A stretch of 20,666 nucleotides of DNA from CALREA01 sp041674865 (GCA_041674865.1 JBAYUX010000022.1:1-20666), one strand, 5' to 3'; positions 1 to 6,883 are shown, counted from the first letter of the stretch. Notes: a model not told the origin generated them from the sequence alone. Program-made: numbers and translations.

Positions 1-54
1 CTGTTGTCAGAATTTTTTCAGAAAAATGTTAACGAAATGTTAGGAAAAGTTTAG
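1..54 (+). CDS. 3' end of an upstream gene (partial, unidentified)
   Basis: Frame 1 is open from the window edge to a TAG at 52-54 and would encode a C-terminus ending LLSEFFQKNVNEMLGKV. The stop lies 9 nt before the ATG proposed for dprA, which suits an operon. The family cannot be told from 17 residues. The DNA of this segment (especially 36-54) recurs near 6672-6692 and 19903-19923, where the same MLGKV-stop reading is present. It may therefore be read either as a genuine gene end or as part of the repeat described there. Confidence 0.4.
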   Translation: MLSEFFQKNVNEMLGKV

Positions 55-62
55 AAATTGGT
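1..62 (+). repeat. Partial copy of the dispersed intergenic repeat (copy C)
   Basis: The 19-bp core AAATGTTAGGAAAAGTTTA at 35-53 is identical to the reverse complement of the segments near 6672-6692 and 19903-19923. All three also have GTCAGA followed by a T-run a short way upstream. This copy carries a short internal duplication (AAATGTTA twice). The palindromic half of the repeat, if present, would lie before the window. The copy ends directly at the dprA start region. Confidence 0.6.
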
Positions 63-63
63 A

Positions 64-1230
64 ATGTCGACCAAGTACACTCACCTCATGAATACAAATC
101 AGACCACCTCGGAACTCGTTCATCAGCACGCCTGGAATACGATCACCCACAGCAATCGCCGGATTAACAAAATTCTCATAAATCTCTACGGCTCATTTGA
201 AAAAGCGTGGAAAGAAATTGATCAAAAATCCCTCGAACAACTTTCAAAAATCCCCGACCTCGCAAGAAAAAAATCTCAAATCGATCCACATAAAAACTGG
301 AAAAAATTCTGCGACATGTATCAAGACATTCATCTCATTTCCCTTTCATCGCCATCATATCCGCCATACTTGAAGCATCTTTCCGAACCACCACAAGGGC
401 TCTATATTCAGGGAAATTATGATCCATCGGTTTTTATATATGCAAAATTTCTCAGCATTGTTGGGACGCGCCAACCTTCGCCATATGGAGTTTTGCAAAC
501 ACAAAAACTCGTCCAACATTTTTCGTCTCACGACATTATTATTGTGAGTGGGCTTGCTGACGGTATCGACTCAGTGGCGCACGAGTCAGCGCTGCTCGAA
601 GATATTCCAACATGGGCCGTCATTGGTCACGGTCATGCACACCTGCGAGAAACAAAATTCAATCTCGTATCTCAGATTCTCAAAAACGGCTGTATTATCA
701 GCGAATATCCACCAGAAACTCCGCCAGAGCGTTTTCGCTTTCCAGAACGTAATCGAATTATTGCAGGTATCTCACCGGTCACTGTCGTCACCGAAGCGCC
801 AGAGAATTCCGGAGCAAACATCACCGCCAAAATCGCACGCGAAGAAAATCGAGAAGTTTTTGCCATCACGGCCGACATCGATCGTCACGACTGCCAAGGA
901 AATCTCGATCTTATCGAAACAAATATCGCCACACCGCTCACATCGTACAAACCGCTAGAAGAAGCGCTAAAATTAGAAACCATAACCGAAGCGCCAGCAA
1001 AAAAATATCCAAAATCCATCGCAAAATCGCCAACCAACTCCGTCCCAAAATTCAAAGATGAGATTCTGAATATTATCGTGCGATCACTCACCTATAAACA
1101 CGCCACGACCGTTTCAGAAATTATGGAAAAAGGAAAAGTCAGAGATGTATCTCTCATTCTCGAAAAACTTACCCTCCTCGAAATCGATGGAGTTGTGGAG
1201 TCCATTGGGTCGGGTTATCGGCTCATATAA
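64..1230 (+). CDS. dprA: DNA processing protein DprA (Smf)
   Basis: DprA binds incoming single-stranded DNA in the cytoplasm and loads RecA on it during natural transformation. The Rossmann-like core is clear: SIVGTRQPSPYG, then GLADGIDSVAHESAL, then FPERNRIIAGIS, which are the family's signature blocks. A C-terminal winged helix (about the last 65 residues, ending IGSGYRLI) matches the DprA_WH domain. Length, about 388 aa, is normal. The start is uncertain: TTG at 58, ATG at 64 and ATG at 88 are in frame. The purine stretch AGGAAAAG at 42-49 is well placed for 58 but belongs to a repeat, and most genes here lack such sites. Homology with the family begins after residue 9, so 88 is possible. 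It follows a gene ending at 54. Its stop is 1 nt from that of the convergent pilB gene, with no terminator between them. Confidence 0.93.
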   Translation: MSTKYTHLMNTNQTTSELVHQHAWNTITHSNRRINKILINLYGSFEKAWKEIDQKSLEQLSKIPDLARKKSQIDPHKNWKKFCDMYQDIHLISLSSPSYPPYLKHLSEPPQGLYIQGNYDPSVFIYAKFLSIVGTRQPSPYGVLQTQKLVQHFSSHDIIIVSGLADGIDSVAHESALLEDIPTWAVIGHGHAHLRETKFNLVSQILKNGCIISEYPPETPPERFRFPERNRIIAGISPVTVVTEAPENSGANITAKIAREENREVFAITADIDRHDCQGNLDLIETNIATPLTSYKPLEEALKLETITEAPAKKYPKSIAKSPTNSVPKFKDEILNIIVRSLTYKHATTVSEIMEKGKVRDVSLILEKLTLLEIDGVVESIGSGYRLI

Positions 1231-1231
1231 A

Positions 1232-2965
1232 TTACATCCCCAAATTTGTCGCCTGGAAGACCTCGTCCATAGTCGTAAGACCTTGGAGAACTTTCAAAAT
1301 ACCGTCTTCCTGCATCGTAATCATGCCCTTTTTACGAGCCATCTCGTAAAGCTTTGGAGCTGATCCTTTAGCCAAAATAAGTTCCTGAAGTTCAGAATCG
1401 ATTGTCACCATTTCAACAATAACGAGTCGTCCTCGGTATCCCGTCTTGCTACAAACTTCACAACCTTTCGCGACAAGAAGTTCTGCAGGAACACTCGTCA
1501 CCGCAACATCAGGTAATACCCCCTTAATCGTTTCGAGTTGTGCAGTAAATTTTACGCGCTCTTCCTCCGTCATCGCGCGCTTTTCCGCACACACGCACAA
1601 CTTTCTCACAAGTCTCTGTGCAATAATCGTATGAAGCGCAGGTGCCACGATAAACTCCGGCAAACCCATATTTACCAAACGTGGAATCGACTCAACTGCA
1701 CCATTCGTATGCAATGTAGAGAGCATGACGTGACCCGTCAAAGCGGCCTGTGCAGACACATTTGCCGTTTCAAGATCACGAATTTCACCGATCATCACCG
1801 TGTCTGGATCTTGACGCAAAATCGTCCTCAATCCATCCGCAAAATTATATCCATGCGACTCATCAATCTGACTCTGCGAAATTCCCTCGATATGATATTC
1901 AATCGGATCTTCAAGAGTAATAACCTTCGACTCAGGTGTATTGAACCGACTTAGCAACGAATATAATGTCGTCGTCTTACCAGAACCGGTTGGCCCCGTG
2001 ACGAGAATCATGCCGTGTGATAAGTCTGGTAACTTGGAAATTTTTTCAAGGTATCTACCCTGAAATCCGAGCTCCTCGAAACTCAAAAACGACTTTCCAC
2101 TATCAAGCAATCGGCAAACAAACGACTCACCATATTGCGTTGGAATTGACGAGACACGAACATCCACCTTTCGATCATTGATAGCAAATGCATATCGTCC
2201 ATCTTGTGGAATATTCGTAATATTCATCTTCATCTTACACTTGTACTTGAGCTGATTGATGATATTTCCAAAAATCTTTTTATCAATTTCAAAAATTTTA
2301 TATAACTCACCATCGATACGGAATCGAATACGTGCAACTTTTTCCTCAGGCTCATAGTGAATATCGGATGCACCCGTTTTTATGGCTCCAACTTCAAGTA
2401 AATTGAGACCTTCTTCACTTGTAACCGTCTCGATTTTCTTCTGCAAATCGCTCAAAATCTGAATCTCTTTTTCGAATGCAGCACGATTTGTTTCTTCAAC
2501 ATCAGTGACAATATCTTTTTGCGTAACAACCTGTTGAATATCGTAAATATGAACCGCATCAACGATTGAATCTTGCGTACAGAGATTGAGTTCCACCTCA
2601 AATTTCTCGCTCACCAGTCGATCGGTAATCACCTTTACCTCTGGTTTTGCAGGATCGACAACGGCAATTCGTAAGTGCTGACCAACTCGCAAAAATGGCA
2701 TGATGCCGAGCTTTAACGCATCTTCTTTGGAAATAAGTTTCAAGAGATCTGGATTGATCGGAGTCTTCGACAAGTTCACATAGAGCATGCCAGTATCAGC
2801 GGCCTGCTTCATCACATCCTTTTCATGAATATTACGATTGATCCAGCCAAGCGCCTGACCAACATTTGGGGCCTGACCATTGTCACCAACTGGTGCGCTA
2901 CCTCCGGTAGACGCAGATTGCTGGTGAAGATCTTGAACAGCTGTTTGTATCGACTGATCGGCCAT
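1232..2965 (-). CDS. pilB: Type IV pilus assembly / type II secretion ATPase (PilB/GspE family)
   Basis: Cytoplasmic hexameric ATPase that powers pilus extension or pseudopilus assembly. The N-terminus (to about 45) is low-complexity, followed by a GspE_N-type domain (about 55-145) and the ATPase domain. Visible motifs are Walker A GPTGSGKTTT at 324-333, the Asp-box region EDPIEYH, Walker B GEIRD at 393-397, and the His box TLHTN. The zinc-binding cysteines are C457 and C459 (CVC) and C502 and C505 (CEVC). The first pair is CxC where the family usually has CxxC. At 577 aa it is full length. It has its own promoter just upstream and follows the nusA terminator, so it is probably transcribed alone. 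The pilin-like gene at the right end of the window is a possible partner of the same machine. GspE cannot be told from PilB by sequence alone. Confidence 0.93.
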   Translation of the reverse strand: MADQSIQTAVQDLHQQSASTGGSAPVGDNGQAPNVGQALGWINRNIHEKDVMKQAADTGMLYVNLSKTPINPDLLKLISKEDALKLGIMPFLRVGQHLRIAVVDPAKPEVKVITDRLVSEKFEVELNLCTQDSIVDAVHIYDIQQVVTQKDIVTDVEETNRAAFEKEIQILSDLQKKIETVTSEEGLNLLEVGAIKTGASDIHYEPEEKVARIRFRIDGELYKIFEIDKKIFGNIINQLKYKCKMKMNITNIPQDGRYAFAINDRKVDVRVSSIPTQYGESFVCRLLDSGKSFLSFEELGFQGRYLEKISKLPDLSHGMILVTGPTGSGKTTTLYSLLSRFNTPESKVITLEDPIEYHIEGISQSQIDESHGYNFADGLRTILRQDPDTVMIGEIRDLETANVSAQAALTGHVMLSTLHTNGAVESIPRLVNMGLPEFIVAPALHTIIAQRLVRKLCVCAEKRAMTEEERVKFTAQLETIKGVLPDVAVTSVPAELLVAKGCEVCSKTGYRGRLVIVEMVTIDSELQELILAKGSAPKLYEMARKKGMITMQEDGILKVLQGLTTMDEVFQATNLGM

Positions 2966-3003
2966 AGTTTTTTGTTTTTATGCTTGAGGAAATTCTTCAT
3001 GTC

Positions 3004-3032
3004 ATTATACCACAAACCAGCTTTGAAGTCCA
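3004..3032 (-). promoter_or_regulatory. Promoter of the pilB gene (extended -10)
   Basis: Reading leftwards: -35 TGGACT at 3032-3027, a 17-nt spacer, then TATAAT at 3009-3004 preceded by TGG, an extended -10. Transcription would start near 2997, giving a leader of about 32 nt. It lies just after the nusA terminator. Confidence 0.7.
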
Positions 3033-3071
3033 CACACGAGCCAGAAGGTGAGCGTGACTCCAGTCCCCCTT

Positions 3072-3107
3072 AAAAAAGAAGCCTACCGAGTTGTCTCAAT
3101 AGGCTCC
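3072..3107 (-). terminator. Intrinsic terminator after nusA
   Basis: On the minus strand, a 13-bp stem (GGAGCCTATTGAG pairing with CTCGGTAGGCTTC, three G-U pairs) with loop ACAA is followed at once by six T. It starts about 22 nt after the nusA stop and separates nusA from the pilB promoter. Confidence 0.9.
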
Positions 3108-3129
3108 TGTTTAAAGCTGAAATATAGGT

Positions 3130-4365
3130 TTACGCCCCCTTGATCGCGTCAACGAGAACCTTTGCCTCATCTGCAGTCAAACCTTCAAGACCAACGAGGT
3201 CTTTTTCTGAAAGGCCCTTGAGCTGACCAACTTGCGTCAATCCAGCAGCAGAGAGTTTTGCAACGATACCTTCGTCGATACCAAGTTCAGTAACATTTTC
3301 AACGCTCTTCTTTGGCATATCTTTCTCAGAAAGCTCATTGAGATCTTTGATATCCAGCTCCCAACCAGTGAGAATAGATGCGAGACGAACGTTCTGGCCC
3401 TGCTTACCGATAGCGAGTGGACGCTGGTCCGTAGCGACATAGATAGATGCACGTCGTGAACGGTCATCGAGAACGATCTGTGAAATCTTCGCAGGAGAAA
3501 GTGCTGCCTTGATATACTGGTCAGCCTGATCTGAGTGCTGAATAATGTCGATACGCTCGTTATTAAGTTCATCCATAACGGCCTGAACACGAACACCTTT
3601 CTGACCAACACATGATCCAATTGGATCGATCTTTGGATCAGAAGAAGCGACAGCAACCTTACATCGTACGCCTGCTTCTCGTGCGATCGCCTTCACAACA
3701 ACGAGTCCAGATTTTACTTCAGGAATTTCGAGCTCCATAAGTTTCTGAACGAGTTTTGGGTGTCGTCGTGAAATTAAAAGCTGTGGACCCTTCGTAGTCT
3801 TGATAACTTTGTCGAGGTAGAGCTTAAGACGCTGACCACTGAAATATCTCTCACCAGGGATCTGCTCCTCTCGTGGAAGAATAGTGGTGATCTTGCTGTC
3901 GAGATTGACGTAGACGAAGTCGCCATCAACACGGTGAATAAGCGCATTAATAAGCTCATTTTCACGGTCTTTGAATAATTCGTACATAACATCTCGCTCA
4001 GCCTCTTGGATGCGCTGAATGATAACCTGTTTTGCTGACTGAGCAGCAATACGTCCGTAGCCCGGAGGTGTGACATCGATTCGGAGTTCATCACCAACCT
4101 TTGCAGACTCTTTATATTTCTTCGCCTCTTTGACAGAGATTTCGAGTTCGTCGTTTTCAACTTCTTTCGCAACCATCTTAACGGCGAATACCGTAGCGTT
4201 GCCTGAGTTCTCATCGAGATCGACATCGACATTCATGTCGCGAGTTCCGTAATCTTTTTTGTAGGCGGCACGGATGGCGGCCTTGATCGTCTCAACGACT
4301 TTGTCTCGAGAAATTCCTTTCTCATCGCAAAGTTGCGCGATCGCTGCAGCAAATGGAGTCTGCAT
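3130..4365 (-). CDS. nusA: Transcription termination/antitermination factor NusA
   Basis: NusA binds RNA polymerase and nascent RNA and modulates pausing, termination and antitermination. In order there is an N-terminal polymerase-binding domain (to about 125), an S1 domain (VDGDFVYVNLDSKITTILP), KH1 with DPIGSCVGQKGVRV, KH2 with RPLAIGKQGQNVRLAS, and a C-terminal helix-hairpin-helix segment (LGIDEGIVAKLSAAGLTQVG onward) rarely found outside proteobacterial-type NusA. Length is 411 aa. An upstream in-frame extension exists, but family homology begins at MQTPFAAAIAQL, so the ATG at 4365 is chosen. No Shine-Dalgarno sequence precedes it; instead there is a TTTTACCCCCTTAATT leader. A strong terminator follows. 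The usual rimP-nusA-infB arrangement is absent, with recX upstream and pilB downstream. Confidence 0.95.
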   Translation of the reverse strand: MQTPFAAAIAQLCDEKGISRDKVVETIKAAIRAAYKKDYGTRDMNVDVDLDENSGNATVFAVKMVAKEVENDELEISVKEAKKYKESAKVGDELRIDVTPPGYGRIAAQSAKQVIIQRIQEAERDVMYELFKDRENELINALIHRVDGDFVYVNLDSKITTILPREEQIPGERYFSGQRLKLYLDKVIKTTKGPQLLISRRHPKLVQKLMELEIPEVKSGLVVVKAIAREAGVRCKVAVASSDPKIDPIGSCVGQKGVRVQAVMDELNNERIDIIQHSDQADQYIKAALSPAKISQIVLDDRSRRASIYVATDQRPLAIGKQGQNVRLASILTGWELDIKDLNELSEKDMPKKSVENVTELGIDEGIVAKLSAAGLTQVGQLKGLSEKDLVGLEGLTADEAKVLVDAIKGA

Positions 4366-4464
4366 AATTAAAGGGGGTAAAAGAAGTAGGATGTTGTATA
4401 AAAGGCCTGCGCTTTTTATAGAAAATGCCCAGCGTGAACGTATATTCACCCTAGGTACGCGTAT

Positions 4465-4493
4465 ACAGTATCAAGAAACGAGGCTTACGTCAA
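4465..4493 (-). promoter_or_regulatory. Candidate nusA promoter
   Basis: In the 167-nt gap between recX and nusA, TTGACG (4493-4488) is followed after 17 nt by TACTGT (4470-4465). The -35 is good but the -10 is poor. A TTGACA just after the recX stop and a TATAAA near 4430 are alternatives, so the exact start is unresolved. Confidence 0.35.
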
Positions 4494-4532
4494 GGAGCTT
4501 AAATAGGGGAACGTATAGAAACAGTGTCAAAT

Positions 4533-5189
4533 TTAAAGCTGAATTTCATCACTCATCTCTCCCGATCTCAAAAGTCCTATCTCATCCAACACGCGGAACG
4601 CCATGCTTGCAGCAAAACCGCGGCTACACAAAAACCGAAACATCTTCTCGTATCGTTTTTTTGGTTCTTCGCGCTCGAGTGTTCGCAGTTTTTTTTCGGC
4701 AGCAGTTTTTGCGGCATTATATTCTAAGTCTTCGTGCGCATTGATATTGCCACTTCCCGCCTCTCTCACTACTTCCATCGCCCTCGCGATTACTTCTACA
4801 TCAATCCCCTTCTTCATGAGCTGCCCCTTGATCCACATAGAGCCGTGCGGACGGTGTAATAATGTATCTCGAATAAAAAGCTCAGCAAAGTCAGCATCGT
4901 TGATATAGCCAAGATGTTTCATGCGTCCGAGAACTTTGTCGATTTCATTTTTGAGAAATTCGTGAGAAACATTTTTCGTAACCGATTCATACCAGTGTTG
5001 TGAAATTTTTTTCACAAGAGATTCTCGAAGTTGATGCTCCGTAAGTCGACGTCGACTCACGGCACGTAATGCAATGTTGAATAATTTTTCAGGCAAACGT
5101 AATGATGGATCACGCTGTTCGCCAAACGTACGCGACGAAATATTTTTCGCCGAACCGTTTTTAGCTTTATTGTCAGATCTGAATTTCAT
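4533..5189 (-). CDS. recX: RecX family regulatory protein
   Basis: RecX binds the RecA filament and limits its extension and recombinase activity. The protein has the RecX arrangement of three-helix repeats: ALRAVSRRRLTEHQLRESL, then LKNEIDKVLGRMKHLGYINDADFAELFI, then RPHGSMWIKGQLMKKGIDVEVI, and a last repeat with RTLEREEPKKRYEKMFRFLCSRGFAASMAFRVL. Length is 218 aa. The ATG at 5189 is preferred over an in-frame upstream extension because the homologous region follows it and a TATAAT box lies only 7 nt upstream of it. It sits directly downstream of recA, the usual partner, but is separated from it by a terminator and has its own promoter. Confidence 0.88.
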   Translation of the reverse strand: MKFRSDNKAKNGSAKNISSRTFGEQRDPSLRLPEKLFNIALRAVSRRRLTEHQLRESLVKKISQHWYESVTKNVSHEFLKNEIDKVLGRMKHLGYINDADFAELFIRDTLLHRPHGSMWIKGQLMKKGIDVEVIARAMEVVREAGSGNINAHEDLEYNAAKTAAEKKLRTLEREEPKKRYEKMFRFLCSRGFAASMAFRVLDEIGLLRSGEMSDEIQL

Positions 5190-5196
5190 GGTAAAA

Positions 5197-5225
5197 ATTA
5201 TACCGCGCCGCGAGACGGATATTAA
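5197..5225 (-). promoter_or_regulatory. recX promoter with leaderless spacing
   Basis: TATAAT at 5202-5197 lies 7 nt before the recX ATG. A TTAATA -35 lies 17 nt further up and overlaps the T-run of the recA terminator. With normal promoter geometry the transcript would start at or within a few nt of the ATG. Confidence 0.6.
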
Positions 5226-5261
5226 AAAAAGCCAGGGGACCCTCACTCACTATCCCCTGAC
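5224..5261 (-). terminator. Intrinsic terminator after recA
   Basis: On the minus strand, a 9-bp stem (GTCAGGGGA pairing with TCCCCTGGC, one G-U) with a 13-nt loop is followed by seven T. It lies about 150 nt after the recA stop. The intervening stretch 5262-5414 is AT-rich and shows no gene. Confidence 0.85.
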
Positions 5262-5414
5262 CTTTACGGCTATATTATTAGCGAAAACCTATGTAAAAGC
5301 AATAGAATTTCATGTTGATTAGACGGTTGGGTATTCAAAGCTAAGAATTAAAGCTGAAAATACGAATTAGGCAAATAAACAAATATATATTCTAGCTCTA
5401 TCAGGTTCTAACGA

Positions 5415-6554
5415 CTACTCTTGATCACTTGGGATGGCAATTGCCTCGGCCTGGATCTTTTTCATCATCGCCTGAAGTTCTACCTCGAGATTTTTCATAA
5501 TGACCTTATTCTCAGAAAGGAAGGTCTTGGCATTTTCACGACCCTGACCCAACTTATCATTCTTGTAAGAATAGAATGCTCCAGCCTTGTGAACGAGCTC
5601 GTAACGAGTAGCGAGATCGAGAACATCACCAGTATATGAAATACCTGTAGCGTAGAGAATATCGAATTCAGCAATTTTGAATGCTGGAGCCACTTTATTC
5701 TTCACGATCTTAACGCGTGATCGGATACCGATAAATTTCTTTTCATCACCAGTTCCCTCTTCGAGCTTGCCGGCTGCACGAATCTCAAGACGAACAGATG
5801 AATAGAACTTGAGAGCATTGCCACCTGGAGTTGTTTCTGGGTTACCAAACATAACGCCAATCTTCATACGAAGCTGATTCAAGAAGACGATCGTCGTCTT
5901 ACTTTTACCAACCATGGCGGTAAGTTTGCGCATAGCCTGGCTCATCAAGCGTGCTTGAGCGCCCATCTGGGCATCGCCCATCTCACCTTCGATTTCAGCT
6001 CGAGGTGTAAGCGCGGCAACAGAGTCGACAACGATGATATCGACAGCATTAGATGCAACAAGTGTCTGAACGATCTCAAGAGCCTGTTCCCCGCTATCTG
6101 GTTGAGAGATAAGGAGATTATCAACATCAACACCAATACGTCGTGCGTACTGAGGATCGAGAGCATGCTCAGCATCAATGAATGCCGCCTGACCACCAAG
6201 CTTCTGACACTCGGAGAGAATATGGAGAGCGAGAGTTGTCTTACCAGCACTTTCTGGACCAAAGATTTCGACGATACGTCCCTTTGGAATACCACCACCG
6301 AGGGCGATATCAAGAGAAAGAGAACCAGTTGGAATCGTCTCTACTTCGATTTTCTGAGACTCACCCATTCGCATGATCGAACCTTTCCCAAAGTTCTTTT
6401 CTATCTGAGAGATGGCGAGTTCGAGAACTCGTCGCTTTTCTGGATCAACTGCTTTTTGCTCTGTTTTGACCTGAGTAACAGGAGCTGAAGTAGGAGTAGT
6501 GTTAAGTTCCGCATGCTTCTTCTGCGTCACTTTTGTGGAGGTGTTGTCCGCCAT
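5415..6554 (-). CDS. recA: Recombinase RecA
   Basis: RecA forms ATP-dependent filaments on single-stranded DNA for homologous recombination, SOS signalling and transformation. Walker A is GPESAGKTT at 99-107. Also present are IDAEHALDP, Walker B region VDIIVVDSVAALTPRAEIEG, loop L1 region EGEMGDAQMGAQARLMSQA, and the L2 region FLNQLRMKIGVMFGNPETTPGG. The C-terminal domain is present and ends at a TAG stop. The protein, 379 aa, carries a polar N-terminal extension of about 35 residues rich in Thr, Lys and Gln. The start ATG is preceded by a pyrimidine leader rather than a Shine-Dalgarno sequence. Its promoter is strong and contains a palindrome in the spacer, suggesting repression, possibly by a LexA-type factor. 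recX follows on the same strand. Confidence 0.98.
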   Translation of the reverse strand: MADNTSTKVTQKKHAELNTTPTSAPVTQVKTEQKAVDPEKRRVLELAISQIEKNFGKGSIMRMGESQKIEVETIPTGSLSLDIALGGGIPKGRIVEIFGPESAGKTTLALHILSECQKLGGQAAFIDAEHALDPQYARRIGVDVDNLLISQPDSGEQALEIVQTLVASNAVDIIVVDSVAALTPRAEIEGEMGDAQMGAQARLMSQAMRKLTAMVGKSKTTIVFLNQLRMKIGVMFGNPETTPGGNALKFYSSVRLEIRAAGKLEEGTGDEKKFIGIRSRVKIVKNKVAPAFKIAEFDILYATGISYTGDVLDLATRYELVHKAGAFYSYKNDKLGQGRENAKTFLSENKVIMKNLEVELQAMMKKIQAEAIAIPSDQE

Positions 6555-6593
6555 AAAATAAGGAGGGTAAAAATATAAGGATCAATTGACCAC

Positions 6594-6622
6594 ATCATAG
6601 GTGAGTATTCACTCACCGTCAA
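6594..6622 (-). promoter_or_regulatory. recA promoter with a palindromic operator in its spacer
   Basis: TTGACG (6622-6617), exactly 17 nt, then TATGAT (6599-6594). The 18-bp sequence at 6600-6617, GGTGAGTATTCACTCACC, is an inverted repeat with perfect 7-bp arms around 4 nt and fills the whole spacer, sharing one base with the -35. A protein bound there would block polymerase. The leader would be about 33 nt. Known LexA boxes (GAAC-N4-GTTC, CTGT-N8-ACAG) are not present, so the repressor is unidentified. Confidence 0.75.
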
Positions 6623-6670
6623 CAATGAATCATTTGACACCGCCACTCTATATCTTGTGGTTTACCAAAT

Positions 6671-6831
6671 CTTAAACTTTTCCTAACATTTTATTAAAAA
6701 AACTCTGACAGAAAAAGATAGGCAAGAATAAGCCATATTATCTCTTCTAAAAGTCCTTTTAACGTAATATATTCCACCGGTATTCCACGTGGAATACATT
6801 ATGCCGATTGAGGTTTTGAAAGGTATAGCCT
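6671..6831 (-). repeat. Dispersed intergenic repeat, copy A
   Basis: About 155 bp with high similarity to 19902-20055. Shared blocks, read on the plus strand, are TAAACTTTTCCTAACATTTT, CTCTGACA, TCTTCTAAAAGTCCTTTTAA, ATTCCACCGGTATTCCA, TGGAATACATTATGCC and GAGGTTTTGA. It holds a perfect 18-bp palindrome GTATTCCACGTGGAATAC at 6780-6797 and an extra half-site 11 bp to its left. It fills most of the 329-bp gene-free stretch 6555-6883 between recA and the zinc-ribbon gene. No protein gene of normal size is seen there. Orientation is set so that it points towards recA, as copy C points towards dprA. Confidence 0.85.
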
Positions 6832-6858
6832 CCCGGAGCTCTCACGGCTGACTTCACG

Positions 6859-6883
6859 CCTCCACCCCTCCACACCTCCACGC
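6859..6883 (-). repeat. Short G-rich tandem repeat in the 3' region of the zinc-ribbon gene
   Basis: Read on the minus strand, TGGAGGTG, TGGAGGGG and TGGAGGCG follow each other as three 8-bp units, starting 3-4 nt after the stop codon. The paired G runs could form a two-layer G-quadruplex in the RNA. Confidence 0.55.

Noticed and set aside
76..86. ACTCACC before the second dprA ATG, matching one arm of the recA palindrome
   Set aside because: Only one arm is present and the partner arm is absent. A 7-mer is expected a few times by chance in 20 kb on two strands.
4274..4744. 156-aa plus-strand open frame across nusA, its leader and recX
   Set aside because: It is antisense to the ends of two clear genes; no start signal and no similarity.
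6600..6830. CRISPR array or insertion sequence
   Set aside because: No regularly spaced repeats with unique spacers, no cas genes and no transposase are present anywhere in the window.
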